From positions 62,001-126,000 of the forward strand of contig NZ_JAUFPW010000028.1 of the NCBI RefSeq assembly GCF_030409415.1: 64,000 nt of DNA, read 5' to 3'. Positions 16,324 to 24,895 of the stretch are shown piece by piece. Positions within the stretch are counted from its first letter, which is position 1. Every line of letters begins with the position of its first letter. Below the pieces are notes generated by a model, which was given only the letters and a program-made list of their open reading frames with translations, was not told the DNA's origin and ran no database searches. The position numbers and the translations under genes are program-made. This DNA comes from Pedobacter aquatilis (GTDB lineage: Bacteria > Bacteroidota > Bacteroidia > Sphingobacteriales > Sphingobacteriaceae).

Positions 16324-16830
16324 ATGGATTTAGCAGCGGGAAAATTAAAATTTATAGAGGCTTGGGGTAAGTTAGGCTCCGAATGGGGGATAAATAGAAC
16401 GATGGCACAAGTCCATGCTTTGCTTTTAATATCCCCAAACGCATTAACAACGGAAGAAATTATGGAAACCCTGAGTATTTCGAGAGGCAATGCGAATATG
16501 ACGCTTCGTGATTTAATTGGTTGGGGGCTTGTAGAAAAGCAACATAAAGCTGGTGAGCGTAAAGAATACTTTTTTGCGGATAAGGATGTTTGGAATATTG
16601 CGAGGCAAGTAGCCAAAGAACGTAAGAAGAGAGAGCTGGAACCTGTGTTAAAGATTCTTTCTGAACTTTCTTCTGTAACTGGTGATGAAAAAGACCCTGA
16701 ATACGCTACCTTCAAAAAGTCTGTTACAGACATTAATAAACTGGCAAATAATGCGGATAAAACTATCGAAACCATGTTAAAAGCAGAGGAAAGTTGGTTT
16801 TGGGGTTCAATTTTGAAAGTATTTAAGTAG
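16324..16830 (+). CDS. GbsR/MarR family transcriptional regulator
   Basis: A 168-residue winged-helix DNA-binding protein. Residues about 20-95 form the HTH and wing (AQVHALLLISPNALTTEEIMETL, ISRGNANMTLRDLIGWGLVEK, AGERKEYFFADKDVW), followed by a C-terminal helical dimerisation part. GbsR-type regulators respond to choline or osmotic conditions in Bacillus; the ligand here is unknown. I chose ATG 16324 instead of the in-frame TTG at 16318 because the -7 promoter box covers 16313-16320, so the TTG would not be transcribed. It stands alone between leftward genes, with no obvious target operon beside it. Confidence 0.85.
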   Translation: MDLAAGKLKFIEAWGKLGSEWGINRTMAQVHALLLISPNALTTEEIMETLSISRGNANMTLRDLIGWGLVEKQHKAGERKEYFFADKDVWNIARQVAKERKKRELEPVLKILSELSSVTGDEKDPEYATFKKSVTDINKLANNADKTIETMLKAEESWFWGSILKVFK

Positions 16831-16861
16831 CAGACATTTAAAATATCTGTGGCAACACAAT

Positions 16862-16890
16862 AAAAAAAGTCCTGATTTTCATCAGGACTT
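16862..16890 (-). terminator. Rho-independent terminator after the DUF4834 gene
   Basis: A perfect 10-bp stem AAGTCCTGAT (16867-16876) / ATCAGGACTT (16881-16890) with loop TTTC, followed on the minus strand by seven T. It sits in the convergent gap and may also slow rightward transcripts from the regulator gene. Confidence 0.85.
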
Positions 16891-16893
16891 ACA

Positions 16894-17145
16894 TTATTTA
16901 ACTTCTTCGTAATCTACAAAATCACCGAGTTTATCGGTTTTACTCTGGTCTGGCTTTGGTGGCATGTAATCAATTGAAATTGAACCTTCAGGTTTTTTCT
17001 TACGCTGTTGATACTGCTGACCTGTAGCTTGCTGCTGCATTTTACTTGCCATATTATTAAACAACATTGGTAATATTAAACGAATTAACATTCGGATAAT
17101 CCAAAGCACTAATATTGTTATAAAAATGAATTTAACTAATCCCAT
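16894..17145 (-). CDS. DUF4834 family small membrane protein
   Basis: An 83-residue protein. The N-terminal half is a hydrophobic helix (FIFITILVLWIIRMLIRLILPMLF, about 6-29), followed by a Gln/Lys-rich linker (QQQATGQQYQQRKKKPEG) and an acidic C-terminus ending LGDFVDYEEVK. This matches the DUF4834 family of Bacteroidota, of unknown function. Location: inner membrane with a cytoplasmic or periplasmic tail. It lies 86 bases after the ywbE-like gene and may share its transcript. Confidence 0.8.
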   Translation of the reverse strand: MGLVKFIFITILVLWIIRMLIRLILPMLFNNMASKMQQQATGQQYQQRKKKPEGSISIDYMPPKPDQSKTDKLGDFVDYEEVK

Positions 17146-17231
17146 TCTGATTTAACTATTATACAAATATAGACGTAGTGTTAAATAATTTGTTACTTTT
17201 TTGAAGATTAATTGCATTTTCATTACAAAAC

Positions 17232-17429
17232 CTAATCTTCAATAATTTCGCATACCCGACCAATTTGACCATCTTCAAGCCTAACTTTTATACCTCTTGA
17301 ATGAAAGGCAGATGAGGTTAATAAATTTTTAACCACACCATAAGTTACATTTCCATTCCGTTGGTCTTTCTTTAAAATTATACCCACATCAAGTCCGGGA
17401 AATATGTCTTTTCTATTTTGTCCTTGCAT
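17232..17429 (-). CDS. YwbE family protein
   Basis: A 65-residue basic protein of the YwbE family (DUF2196), with the typical GLDVGIILKKDQRNGNVTYG segment and LTSSAFHSRGIKVRLEDGQIGRV near the end. Function is unknown; the small beta-rich fold suggests a nucleic-acid-binding or ribosome-related role, but this is inference. It begins one base after the uvrB stop, so it is co-transcribed and perhaps translationally coupled with uvrB. Confidence 0.88.
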   Translation of the reverse strand: MQGQNRKDIFPGLDVGIILKKDQRNGNVTYGVVKNLLTSSAFHSRGIKVRLEDGQIGRVCEIIED

Positions 17430-17430
17430 A

Positions 17431-19473
17431 TTACTTAGGAAACTTTTCGTTAAACATTTTTTCTAATGCAAACATTTCATCACGCAATTTGGCAGCTTGC
17501 AAAAAGTCCATTTCTTTTGCCGCTTTTTGCATATCCTTTCTGGTGTTATCTATTGCTTTCTGCAATTCGGCTTTACCCATGTACTGCACAATTGGGTCGG
17601 CAGCTATACTAATTTCTGCATTTTCGATGTATGCCCTTGCTTTATTATCGCTGGCTTTCTGAGAAAAATCCAACACAGAAGTTTGTTCTAAAATTGCTTC
17701 GCGAGATTTGCCTACGGTTAATGGCGTAATGCCGTTTTCTAAATTATAGGCAATTTGTATATCACGACGGCGGTTGGTTTCAGAAATTGTCTTTTCCATG
17801 CTTTCTGTAATACCATCAGCATACATAATTACTCTACCCTTATCATTTCTTGCCGCTCTACCAATGGTTTGAATTAATGATTTTTCAGAACGTAAGAAAC
17901 CTTCCTTATCAGCATCCAAAATGGCAACCAATGTTACTTCAGGTAAATCTAAACCTTCCCTCAGTAAGTTAATTCCAACCAATACATCAAATTCTCCTAA
18001 ACGTAAACCTCTAAGTATTTCAACACGTTCAAGCGTTTTAATTTCAGAATGTATGTATCTCGTTTTAATGTTTAACCTATCCAAATATTTAGTTAACTCT
18101 TCAGCCATTCTTTTGGTTAAGGTTGTAACTAAAATTCTGCCGCCTTGCTTAATTGTTAAGTCAATTTCATCAAGTAAATCATCAACCTGGTTAATTGCCG
18201 GCCTAATTTCAATAACCGGATCAAGCAAGCCTGTAGGTCGAATAACCTGCTCAACAACCACACCTTCCGATTTTTCCAGTTCATATTCTGCCGGCGTTGC
18301 ACTCACATAAATGGTTTGTGGTGCAAGCGCTTCAAATTCGGTAAAATTTAGTGGTCTGTTATCAAGCGCAGCTGGTAAACGGAAGCCATATTCAACAAGA
18401 GATAACTTGCGTGAGCGGTCGCCGCCATACATGGCCCTAATTTGAGGAACCGTAACATGACTTTCATCAATTACCATCAAATAATCTTCAGGAAAGTAAT
18501 CAAGCAAACAGAAAGGACGCATACCAGGTGAACGGCCATCGAAAAACCTTGAATAATTTTCAATACCAGAGCAGTAACCTAATTCTTTCATCATTTCGAT
18601 ATCGAAGTTTGTCCGTTCTTCCAGTCGCTTAGCTTCTAATAAATGCTTATCACCAATTAGTTGATTCTTTCTAATTTCGAGTTCTTCCTGAATTCCCCAA
18701 ATAGATTGATTAAATTTATCCTTTGGTGTAACAAAAAGATTTGCCGGATAAATCGCCATATCCTCAAGTTTCTCAATTGTTTTACCAGAAACAGGATCTA
18801 TTGCCGAAAGTTCTTCAATATCATCACCAAAAAAAGAAACACGATATGCATGGTCGAGATATGCCGGAAAAATATCAACCGTATCGCCCTTAACCCTAAA
18901 AGTTCCACGTTTAAAATCAGTAGTTGTTCTGGCGTATAAAATTTCTACCAAACTGTGTAAAAACGCATTTCTCGAGATTCTTAAACCAACCCCAAAGCGG
19001 AAAACCATTCTCGAAAAATCTTCCGGGTTTCCCATACCATATATGCAGGAAATGGAAGAAACGACGATAATATCTCGTCTGCCGCTCATTAAAGATGAGG
19101 TAGTACGAAGCCTTAGCTTTTCAATCTCTTCATTAATGCTCAAATCCTTCTCTATATAAGTATTGCTCGATGCTATAAAGGCTTCAGGCTGATAATAATC
19201 ATAATACGAAACAAAATAGTTTACAGAGTTTTCAGGGAAGAAATTTTTAAACTCACCATAAAGCTGCGCTGCTAAAGTTTTGTTGTGACTTAAAATTAAA
19301 GTCGGCTTTTGCGTTTGCTCTATCACATTTGCAATCGTAAATGTTTTACCAGAGCCAGTAACACCGAGCAAAGTTTGATAATTTTCGTTCGCATTTACCC
19401 CATCTACCAACTGTTTTATGGCATTAGGCTGGTCGCCGGTTGGCTTATATGCCGAAGTGATTTTAAATTTCAT
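17431..19473 (-). CDS. uvrB: Excinuclease ABC subunit B
   Basis: UvrB is the damage-verifying helicase-like subunit of nucleotide excision repair: it is loaded by UvrA and recruits UvrC. In the 680-residue protein one sees Walker A GVTGSGKT (37-44), the damage-probing beta-hairpin region with YYDYYQPEAFIASSNTYIEK (from residue 90), the helicase motif VIDESHV, SATPAEYELEKS, the motif VI region SLIQTIGRAARN, and the C-terminal UVR motif (about 635-670) that binds UvrC. All expected parts are present. It is the first gene of a transcript with the ywbE-like gene. Confidence 0.97.
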   Translation of the reverse strand: MKFKITSAYKPTGDQPNAIKQLVDGVNANENYQTLLGVTGSGKTFTIANVIEQTQKPTLILSHNKTLAAQLYGEFKNFFPENSVNYFVSYYDYYQPEAFIASSNTYIEKDLSINEEIEKLRLRTTSSLMSGRRDIIVVSSISCIYGMGNPEDFSRMVFRFGVGLRISRNAFLHSLVEILYARTTTDFKRGTFRVKGDTVDIFPAYLDHAYRVSFFGDDIEELSAIDPVSGKTIEKLEDMAIYPANLFVTPKDKFNQSIWGIQEELEIRKNQLIGDKHLLEAKRLEERTNFDIEMMKELGYCSGIENYSRFFDGRSPGMRPFCLLDYFPEDYLMVIDESHVTVPQIRAMYGGDRSRKLSLVEYGFRLPAALDNRPLNFTEFEALAPQTIYVSATPAEYELEKSEGVVVEQVIRPTGLLDPVIEIRPAINQVDDLLDEIDLTIKQGGRILVTTLTKRMAEELTKYLDRLNIKTRYIHSEIKTLERVEILRGLRLGEFDVLVGINLLREGLDLPEVTLVAILDADKEGFLRSEKSLIQTIGRAARNDKGRVIMYADGITESMEKTISETNRRRDIQIAYNLENGITPLTVGKSREAILEQTSVLDFSQKASDNKARAYIENAEISIAADPIVQYMGKAELQKAIDNTRKDMQKAAKEMDFLQAAKLRDEMFALEKMFNEKFPK

Positions 19474-19738
19474 AAGCGGGATCTAATTTAGCTAATATTG
19501 CATTGCAAAACAATTTCAAAACCTGTTAGCATTACCAGTTAAACGTAATAAAATTCACATAGTTTTTTTATTTGAAAAGCAGGCTTCGGTGTTTCTCGGT
19601 TCCGAAAGCCCCGTTATCCGCTTTACTTGCCCGAGAAAATTCGGGCTTCGTGCCTCGCTCCTACCGGGTTTAGTTAATGGGAGTTTTAGGCATTTAAGCT
19701 GATTATTAATCAATTGCAATAGTAATATTGAAAAATAA

Positions 19739-19808
19739 CCGTCATTGCGAGGCACGAAGCAATCCCTCAACTACCGCTTTAAGATTGCTTCGTGCCTCGC
19801 AATGACGG
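19739..19808. repeat. Long perfect palindrome (REP-like), copy 1
   Basis: A 26-bp perfect inverted repeat: the arm at 19739-19764 starts CCGTCATTGCGAGGCACGAA, and its exact reverse complement is at 19783-19808, around an 18-base loop. A variant copy is at 50232-50295. The GC content and symmetry differ from the surrounding DNA. It could be a REP-type element moved by a RAYT transposase elsewhere in the genome. Confidence 0.85.
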
Positions 19809-19866
19809 AAAAAAGCCCTAAAATCACGTTAGTTAAAAAAGTCTTTTCTTCAAATGGGAACTCAAT

Positions 19867-19892
19867 AAAAAAGCCCCGAGATTTCGGGGCTT
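19867..19892 (-). terminator. Rho-independent terminator of the M1 peptidase gene
   Basis: A stem AAGCCCCGA (19871-19879) / TCGGGGCTT (19884-19892) with loop GATT, followed on the minus strand by a T run. It is about 20 bases past the stop at 19915. Confidence 0.9.
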
Positions 19893-19914
19893 AAATCTTT
19901 AAGTCAAACTGAGC

Positions 19915-22287
19915 TTATTTACCTGCGGCTTTTTGCATTGGGTTCATCCCAACTGATTGACCTCTGACTGCTGTTGCAGTTTTAGCTTTAAAAACCTTGA
20001 ATTTGCTTTCCTTAGCTTTACCACCCCAACTGTTGTTACTGGTATCAATATCTGCAGTTTCCCGTAGTGGGTCAATTAAAATAGATTGCACTTCTTTATC
20101 CTTAACATAAAATTTCGATGTTTTCAACTCGTTATGCCTCCATATTTGAGCTGGAATGCGATCGATTTCGTTAGTTCCATCTGCATAAGTAAATTCCACA
20201 ATGATCGGCATAACCAAACCACCTTTATTGCTAAATACAAGCTCATAAAAAAACTTATTTTCATATTTTGCTTGATCATCTTTAGGTACTGTTTCTAAAC
20301 TCGAGGTAGTTTCTACTTTTACTGCTGATGTAGTATCTACACTTACCAACCCTCTATCATATTTATAATAGAAATCTTGTGCTGCAGGCGTTTTATCTGT
20401 GTAGAAACTTATTTTTTTATCCGCTCTGTTTCTTATTTTCGAAATATCTTGAAAGGCATTAACCGCAGGTTTATCAATTTTTACCATTCTTGATCTTGCT
20501 TCGGGAACTGAAGTTGGAAAATCTGCCTTCGCGAATTTTACGCTATCCAATGAAATATCGCAAGGCTCTGTTCCATAAAACCAACCTCTCCAAAACCAAT
20601 CTAAATCTTCGCCACTTGCATCTTCCATTGTACGGAATAAATCTGCCGGTTGTGGATGTTTAAAAGCCCATCTTCTAGAATATTCTTTAAAAGCATAATC
20701 GAATAGCTCTCTTCCCATAATGGTTTCACGCAAAATATTCAAACCTGTTGCCGGTTTAGAATAGGCATTTGGACCAAAACGTGCAATGTTTTCAGAATTG
20801 GTCATGATTGGTTCAAGCTCATCTTTCGGCAATTTCATGTAATCGACAATTGTATAAGCCGGGCCCTTTTTACTTGGGAAAGTATTATCCCAAAGTTCTT
20901 CAGTTAAATATTCAACAAAAGAGTTTAAGCCTTCATCCATCCAGGTCCACTGGCGTTCATCGCTATTTACAATCATCGGGAAAAAGTTATGCCCAACTTC
21001 GTGGATAATCACCCCAAGCATTCCGTTTTTCGTGCTTTCGCTATAGGTTCCATCAGCATCCGTACGACCATAGTTAAAGCAAATCATTGGGTATTCCATT
21101 CCGTTCGCCGCTTCAATACTTTGTGCAACTGGGTAAGGATAAGGAATCGTAAAATCAGAATACGTTTTAATGGTATGTGCAACTGCTCGGGTAGAGAATT
21201 TACTATATAAATTATAAGCTTCCTTACCATAAAAACTCATACACATTACTGTATTGTTGTTGGTTTCTATTTTCTGAGGCATGGCGTCCCAAATAAACTT
21301 ACGGGAAGAAGTCCATGCAAAATCGCGTACATTGTTGGCTTGAAAAACCCAGGTTTTGGTTGCGGTTGATTTTCTGGTTTCTGCCAATTTTGCTTCGGCA
21401 AGAGTTTGAATTTCTACCGGAGCAGTTGCTGTTTTTGCAGCATTATATCTGCTTAATTGAGTTGGATTTAAAACTGCGCTATAGTTTAAGCATGCACCAG
21501 TTGAGCCCACAAGGTGATCAGCAGGAACCGTCATTTGCACTTTAAAATCACCGAAGGTTAAAGCAAATTCGCCCCTACCTGTAAACTGATGATTTTGCCA
21601 TCCCTGAAAATCGCTGTACACACATAAACGCGGATACCATTGCGCCATGGTGAACAGGTAGTTGCCATCTCCTGCAAAATACTCATAACCGCCGCGGCCA
21701 CCTACCGTCATTCTATCAGTAATTTTGTAATTCCAATCGATATTGAAAATTAATTTCTGTCCGGTTTTTAATGGTGCCGGTAAATCAACACGCATCATTG
21801 TTTTATTAACTGTATAACTTAGTTTTTTACCCAAGGCATCAGTTATTTTTAAAATGTTAATTCCGAAACCATTATCTGTTTTGGAGCTTAAAGCATCAAC
21901 AGTTTTTGTTGTACCTGCAGCAGGCATTTTTGTAGCATCCTGATAATTTGCATTTTTACTCGTGCTATGCTCGTTTTCATCAAGTTGCAACCATATATAA
22001 GTTAATGGATCTGGCGAATTATTGGTGTAGGTTACGGTTTCGCTCCCTGTCAACAATAAATTCTTTTCATCGAGTGTACACTTAATGTTATAATCGGCTC
22101 TTTGTTGCCAATATTTAACACCTGGTGCGCCACTGGCCGTTCTTTGCTCATTTGGGGTTGGTAAAATTGTGCCCAATTGCTCAAACTTATTCCCGTGGTT
22201 GCTACCCGGATTATTTTGGATATTTTGCGCTATTGCTAAGCTTCCTGTAAAAAGCAATAAACCGGTTAACGTAAATAATTTATTCAT
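19915..22287 (-). CDS. M1 family zinc metallopeptidase (aminopeptidase-like), exported
   Basis: A 790-residue periplasmic or surface peptidase with a signal peptide (cleavage after about residue 20, SLAIAQ). It has an N-terminal beta-domain; the substrate-N-terminus motif GMEYP (396-400), equivalent to GxMEN; and the gluzincin site HEVGH (429-433) with the third zinc ligand Glu452. A long C-terminal beta-rich region ends with KKAAGK. Members in Bacteroidota trim peptides for nutrition. The HupE/UreJ gene lies eight bases upstream of its start and the DUF6702 gene diverges from that; this trio recurs in Bacteroidota. Confidence 0.9.
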   Translation of the reverse strand: MNKLFTLTGLLLFTGSLAIAQNIQNNPGSNHGNKFEQLGTILPTPNEQRTASGAPGVKYWQQRADYNIKCTLDEKNLLLTGSETVTYTNNSPDPLTYIWLQLDENEHSTSKNANYQDATKMPAAGTTKTVDALSSKTDNGFGINILKITDALGKKLSYTVNKTMMRVDLPAPLKTGQKLIFNIDWNYKITDRMTVGGRGGYEYFAGDGNYLFTMAQWYPRLCVYSDFQGWQNHQFTGRGEFALTFGDFKVQMTVPADHLVGSTGACLNYSAVLNPTQLSRYNAAKTATAPVEIQTLAEAKLAETRKSTATKTWVFQANNVRDFAWTSSRKFIWDAMPQKIETNNNTVMCMSFYGKEAYNLYSKFSTRAVAHTIKTYSDFTIPYPYPVAQSIEAANGMEYPMICFNYGRTDADGTYSESTKNGMLGVIIHEVGHNFFPMIVNSDERQWTWMDEGLNSFVEYLTEELWDNTFPSKKGPAYTIVDYMKLPKDELEPIMTNSENIARFGPNAYSKPATGLNILRETIMGRELFDYAFKEYSRRWAFKHPQPADLFRTMEDASGEDLDWFWRGWFYGTEPCDISLDSVKFAKADFPTSVPEARSRMVKIDKPAVNAFQDISKIRNRADKKISFYTDKTPAAQDFYYKYDRGLVSVDTTSAVKVETTSSLETVPKDDQAKYENKFFYELVFSNKGGLVMPIIVEFTYADGTNEIDRIPAQIWRHNELKTSKFYVKDKEVQSILIDPLRETADIDTSNNSWGGKAKESKFKVFKAKTATAVRGQSVGMNPMQKAAGK

Positions 22288-22295
22288 AATGATAT

Positions 22296-22883
22296 CTATA
22301 AAAAAGGAATTCTTTGTAACGACATTTGTAAAGCAAGACTAAAAACGGCGGCTGAAATAAATAAAACCCATTCTTTGCGTTTAATTCTTGTGTAATTAAA
22401 AATAATCCAGGTGATGGCCAGAATTATCAACACCATAAATACTTGTCCGGCCTCTAAACCTATATTAAATCCAAACAAACCCCAGCCAATATTATCGCCT
22501 TTAGCAAGCATTATCCTTATTGAATTTGCAAAACCCATTCCGTGGATTAGACCAAATACCAATGCAAGGTAGTAGTTTATTTTAATAGATTTCAGCGAAA
22601 AATCTCTACGAAAAAGATTGCTTATGGCCGTTAAAACAATAGTGCAGGGTATTAAAAATTCTACCCATTTACTATCGAAGCGAAAAACATCTGTTACACT
22701 TAAAAACAATGTAAGCGAATGCCCAATGGTAAAGGCGGTAACTAGAATTAAAACCTGCTTAAAATTTTCGTAACTGTAAATAGCCACTAAAGCTAAAATG
22801 AAAAGTTGATGATCCAATGCATCAGCACTGATGATGTGTTCCCAACCGAGTTTAAAATAAAATAAGAAATCTTGCAACGGCAT
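22296..22883 (-). CDS. HupE/UreJ family membrane protein
   Basis: A 195-residue integral membrane protein with about six to seven hydrophobic helices. It has the conserved GHSLTLFLS segment (about 53-61) and GLIHGMGFANS (about 112-122), typical of HupE/UreJ proteins, which are considered nickel or cobalt transport-related or metal-accessory membrane proteins. Here no urease or hydrogenase gene is near; the partners are the M1 metallopeptidase just downstream and the divergent DUF6702 gene. A transport role for a metal is inferred from the family only. Confidence 0.85.
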   Translation of the reverse strand: MPLQDFLFYFKLGWEHIISADALDHQLFILALVAIYSYENFKQVLILVTAFTIGHSLTLFLSVTDVFRFDSKWVEFLIPCTIVLTAISNLFRRDFSLKSIKINYYLALVFGLIHGMGFANSIRIMLAKGDNIGWGLFGFNIGLEAGQVFMVLIILAITWIIFNYTRIKRKEWVLFISAAVFSLALQMSLQRIPFL

Positions 22884-22913
22884 TATAAATTAGCTTTGTG
22901 TAATAAGCTTTAG

Positions 22914-22921
22914 TATTTTTG
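22914..22921 (+). promoter_or_regulatory. Candidate -7 box upstream of the DUF6702 gene
   Basis: TATTTTTG fits TANNTTTG. The nearest TTTG (22895-22898) leaves a 15-base spacer, shorter than preferred. The leader would be about 45 bases. Confidence 0.4.
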
Positions 22922-22969
22922 AATCCTTAAAATTAAAATTTTAATTGTAAAAAAATTAAAATCGACGAA

Positions 22970-23482
22970 ATGCCAGCACTAAACACCAAACTTGTTACCT
23001 TATTTTTGATTATTTCTTTACTTGTTAATAGAAATAGCGAAAAACATCCACTTCATGTAAGTACAACCGAGGTAAGTTTTAATCAAAAGGATAAAACACT
23101 GGAAGTAAGTTGCCGGATTTTTAGCGATGATTTTGAAAGCATATTGGCAAAAACCTATAAACAGAAAACAGATTTGGTTAATCCGGCCTTAAAAAACCAA
23201 ATGGATGCTTTAGTAAAAAAATACCTTCAAAATCATTTAGTGATTAAAGCAAACGGAAAACCAGTTAGCATAAATTATATCGGTTTTGAAATTGACCACG
23301 AGGCCACAATTATTTATCTGGAAGTTGAAAAAATATCGACCGTTAAAACCCTCGAAGTAAACAGTTCAATTCTTTACGATCTCTTCGATGACCAAATGAG
23401 TATCGTACATTTAGTTAAAGGTGCAACGAGGAAAAGCGGTAAAATTCTTTATCCCGATAAGACCTTTTCGGCAAACTTTTAA
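22970..23482 (+). CDS. DUF6702 family protein
   Basis: A 170-residue protein. The N-terminus (LVTLFLIISLLVN, about 8-20) is a signal peptide or anchor; the rest matches the DUF6702 family: EKHPLHVSTTEVSFNQKDKTLEVSCRIF, then FEIDHEATIIYLEVEKI and a closing LYDLFDDQMSIVHL. It is likely periplasmic and beta-rich; function unknown. It diverges from the hupE-like and M1 peptidase genes, with which it is commonly paired in Bacteroidota, so it may belong to the same exported-metalloprotein function. A hairpin terminator follows at 23506-23534. Confidence 0.8.
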   Translation: MPALNTKLVTLFLIISLLVNRNSEKHPLHVSTTEVSFNQKDKTLEVSCRIFSDDFESILAKTYKQKTDLVNPALKNQMDALVKKYLQNHLVIKANGKPVSINYIGFEIDHEATIIYLEVEKISTVKTLEVNSSILYDLFDDQMSIVHLVKGATRKSGKILYPDKTFSANF

Positions 23483-23505
23483 TTGTAATTTTTGTATTAG
23501 ATATT

Positions 23506-23534
23506 AAATTAAGGTTAAAAAACCTTAATTTTAA
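23506..23534 (+). terminator. Hairpin terminator after the DUF6702 gene
   Basis: A perfect 11-bp stem AAATTAAGGTT (23506-23516) / AACCTTAATTT (23521-23531) with loop AAAA, continuing into TTAA. It is AT-rich and the following T tract is short, so strength is uncertain. Confidence 0.6.
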
Positions 23535-23632
23535 TAGATGCCCTAATCGTAAGATAATGTGAAAAGGCAATATTTGGCAGGATAAATTGTTTAAGAAATT
23601 AAGTTTATACCGCTCCCTATTGTTATTAAGAT

Positions 23633-24895
23633 ATGCACGTAATCGTCTTTTCGCCTGTATTAACACCTCGGATAAAGTATATCTTCACCTTTATATTTAA
23701 AGATATATTAAAAACTGAGCTAGAATTTACTGGGAATAAAGAATACTTTCTACAAAGCGATTTGGCAAAAATCAGCTATGCTGATAAACCTTTGGGCAAT
23801 GAGCTATTTTTTAAAAACTCAAGCCTGCTTCTATCTAACAAAGTTGAAGAACTGAAGCTAAAATCTATTCAATTTGATGATTATAAGGTTCCCTTTCCAG
23901 TAGATGATTCACCTTTTCCCTTCGATGTTTTTGCAGCTTCATTTTTTATCCTAAGCAGGTATGAAGAATACATTCATAAAGAAAAAAGTAGCTCAACTTT
24001 CAAAGCCGAGAAAAGTTATCAGCATAAATGGAAACTTCTAAACAGGCCAATAATTGATGAGTGGGCCTTGATGATAAAGAATCTTGTTAGGAAGAAATAT
24101 CCTTCCATTAAGTTTTTGGAAAAGAAATTTACGCATCAGCCAACCATAAACTTCACTTTAAAATCTGATGTTCCAGAAGGTTTTATACCTAAAACAAAGT
24201 TTATTTTTAGCTCAGTTTTTAACAAGGAACAGAAATATTTAAGTTCGGTTTTTGATGATATTACAGGACTGAATGTAAATCCTGACATCACAATAGAATC
24301 GCTAACAAGCATTAATTTAAATCAAAAACCCATTTACTTTGTAAATTTTCCAGCCGATTCTAAAAACAGATTAAAGTTTGAAAAAAGCAGTTCGTTTTTG
24401 AGGGATAAAGCAACCGGACTTTTCCGTCCTTGCACAAGCGATAAAGAAAAATCAGCCTCCTTAAAAATTGATTTGCTGAAATTATCAAAAATACAAAACA
24501 GCACTATTAATTTATTGAGTCAGCAAACGGAAGATTTAAGATTACCTTCATGCTACTTAAATTTACTTTCTGCCGGCATAAGTTCTGATTTTTCGATGGG
24601 TTATGAAGATACTCCAGGTTTTAGAGCCGGAACTTGCACACCTTTTAACTGGTACGATTTACAATTGGAAAAAGTTACACCAATTATTGTAAACTCTTAT
24701 TCGCTCTGCGATAGTGCAATTCAATATTTAAATCTGAACGATGCCATTAAAATTGTTCATACCTTTATTGATGTTGTAAAAGTGGTGAATGGCCAATTTT
24801 ACAGCAGCTGGAAGTTAAAAAACTTGTCAGAAAACGTTAAATTTAAAAAATATCGAACAGTTTATATCGAAATGATTAAATATGCCGGAAACTAA
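23633..24895 (+). CDS. Polysaccharide deacetylase-like protein with eroded active site
   Basis: A 420-residue protein resembling the large Bacteroidota 'polysaccharide deacetylase family' proteins with an N-terminal DUF7033-like part: FPFDVFAASFFILSRYEEY (about 98-116), and in the C-terminal half LRLPSCYLNLLSAGISSDFSMGYED followed by PGFRAGTCTPFNWYDL. In true family members the first catalytic strand reads like TFDxD and the metal-binding motif like HPSY. Here the matching places read INFTLKSDVPEG (about 173-184) and TGLFRPCTSD (about 263-272), so the usual Asp and His ligands seem absent. It overlaps upp by 14 bases and starts an operon. It may be a non-catalytic glycan-binding paralogue. 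Confidence 0.65.
   Translation: MHVIVFSPVLTPRIKYIFTFIFKDILKTELEFTGNKEYFLQSDLAKISYADKPLGNELFFKNSSLLLSNKVEELKLKSIQFDDYKVPFPVDDSPFPFDVFAASFFILSRYEEYIHKEKSSSTFKAEKSYQHKWKLLNRPIIDEWALMIKNLVRKKYPSIKFLEKKFTHQPTINFTLKSDVPEGFIPKTKFIFSSVFNKEQKYLSSVFDDITGLNVNPDITIESLTSINLNQKPIYFVNFPADSKNRLKFEKSSSFLRDKATGLFRPCTSDKEKSASLKIDLLKLSKIQNSTINLLSQQTEDLRLPSCYLNLLSAGISSDFSMGYEDTPGFRAGTCTPFNWYDLQLEKVTPIIVNSYSLCDSAIQYLNLNDAIKIVHTFIDVVKVVNGQFYSSWKLKNLSENVKFKKYRTVYIEMIKYAGN

Larger units (their letters stand above)
19474..19914. other. Repeat-filled intergenic region between uvrB and the M1 peptidase gene
   Basis: About 440 bases without a gene. It holds a small hairpin GCCCGA/TCGGGC (19629-19646) within a GC-richer tract rich in CTTCGTGCCTCG-like words, then the long palindrome at 19739-19808, then the terminator of the M1 peptidase gene. 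The leftward 71-codon frame at 19555-19770 is made largely of repeat sequence and is not accepted as a gene. Confidence 0.6.

Noticed and set aside
16299..16775. Long leftward frame opposite the GbsR/MarR gene
   Set aside because: It is the complement of a gene with clear protein motifs and its own consensus promoter; the translated sequence has no family match.
17921..18310. Rightward 129-codon frame inside uvrB
   Set aside because: It is an antisense shadow of uvrB; its Ser/Thr-rich composition is what antisense reading of this codon usage gives.
19555..19770. Leftward 71-codon frame upstream of uvrB
   Set aside because: It runs through the palindrome arm and GC-rich word repeats; peptides such as CFVPRNDG are typical of translated repeat DNA.
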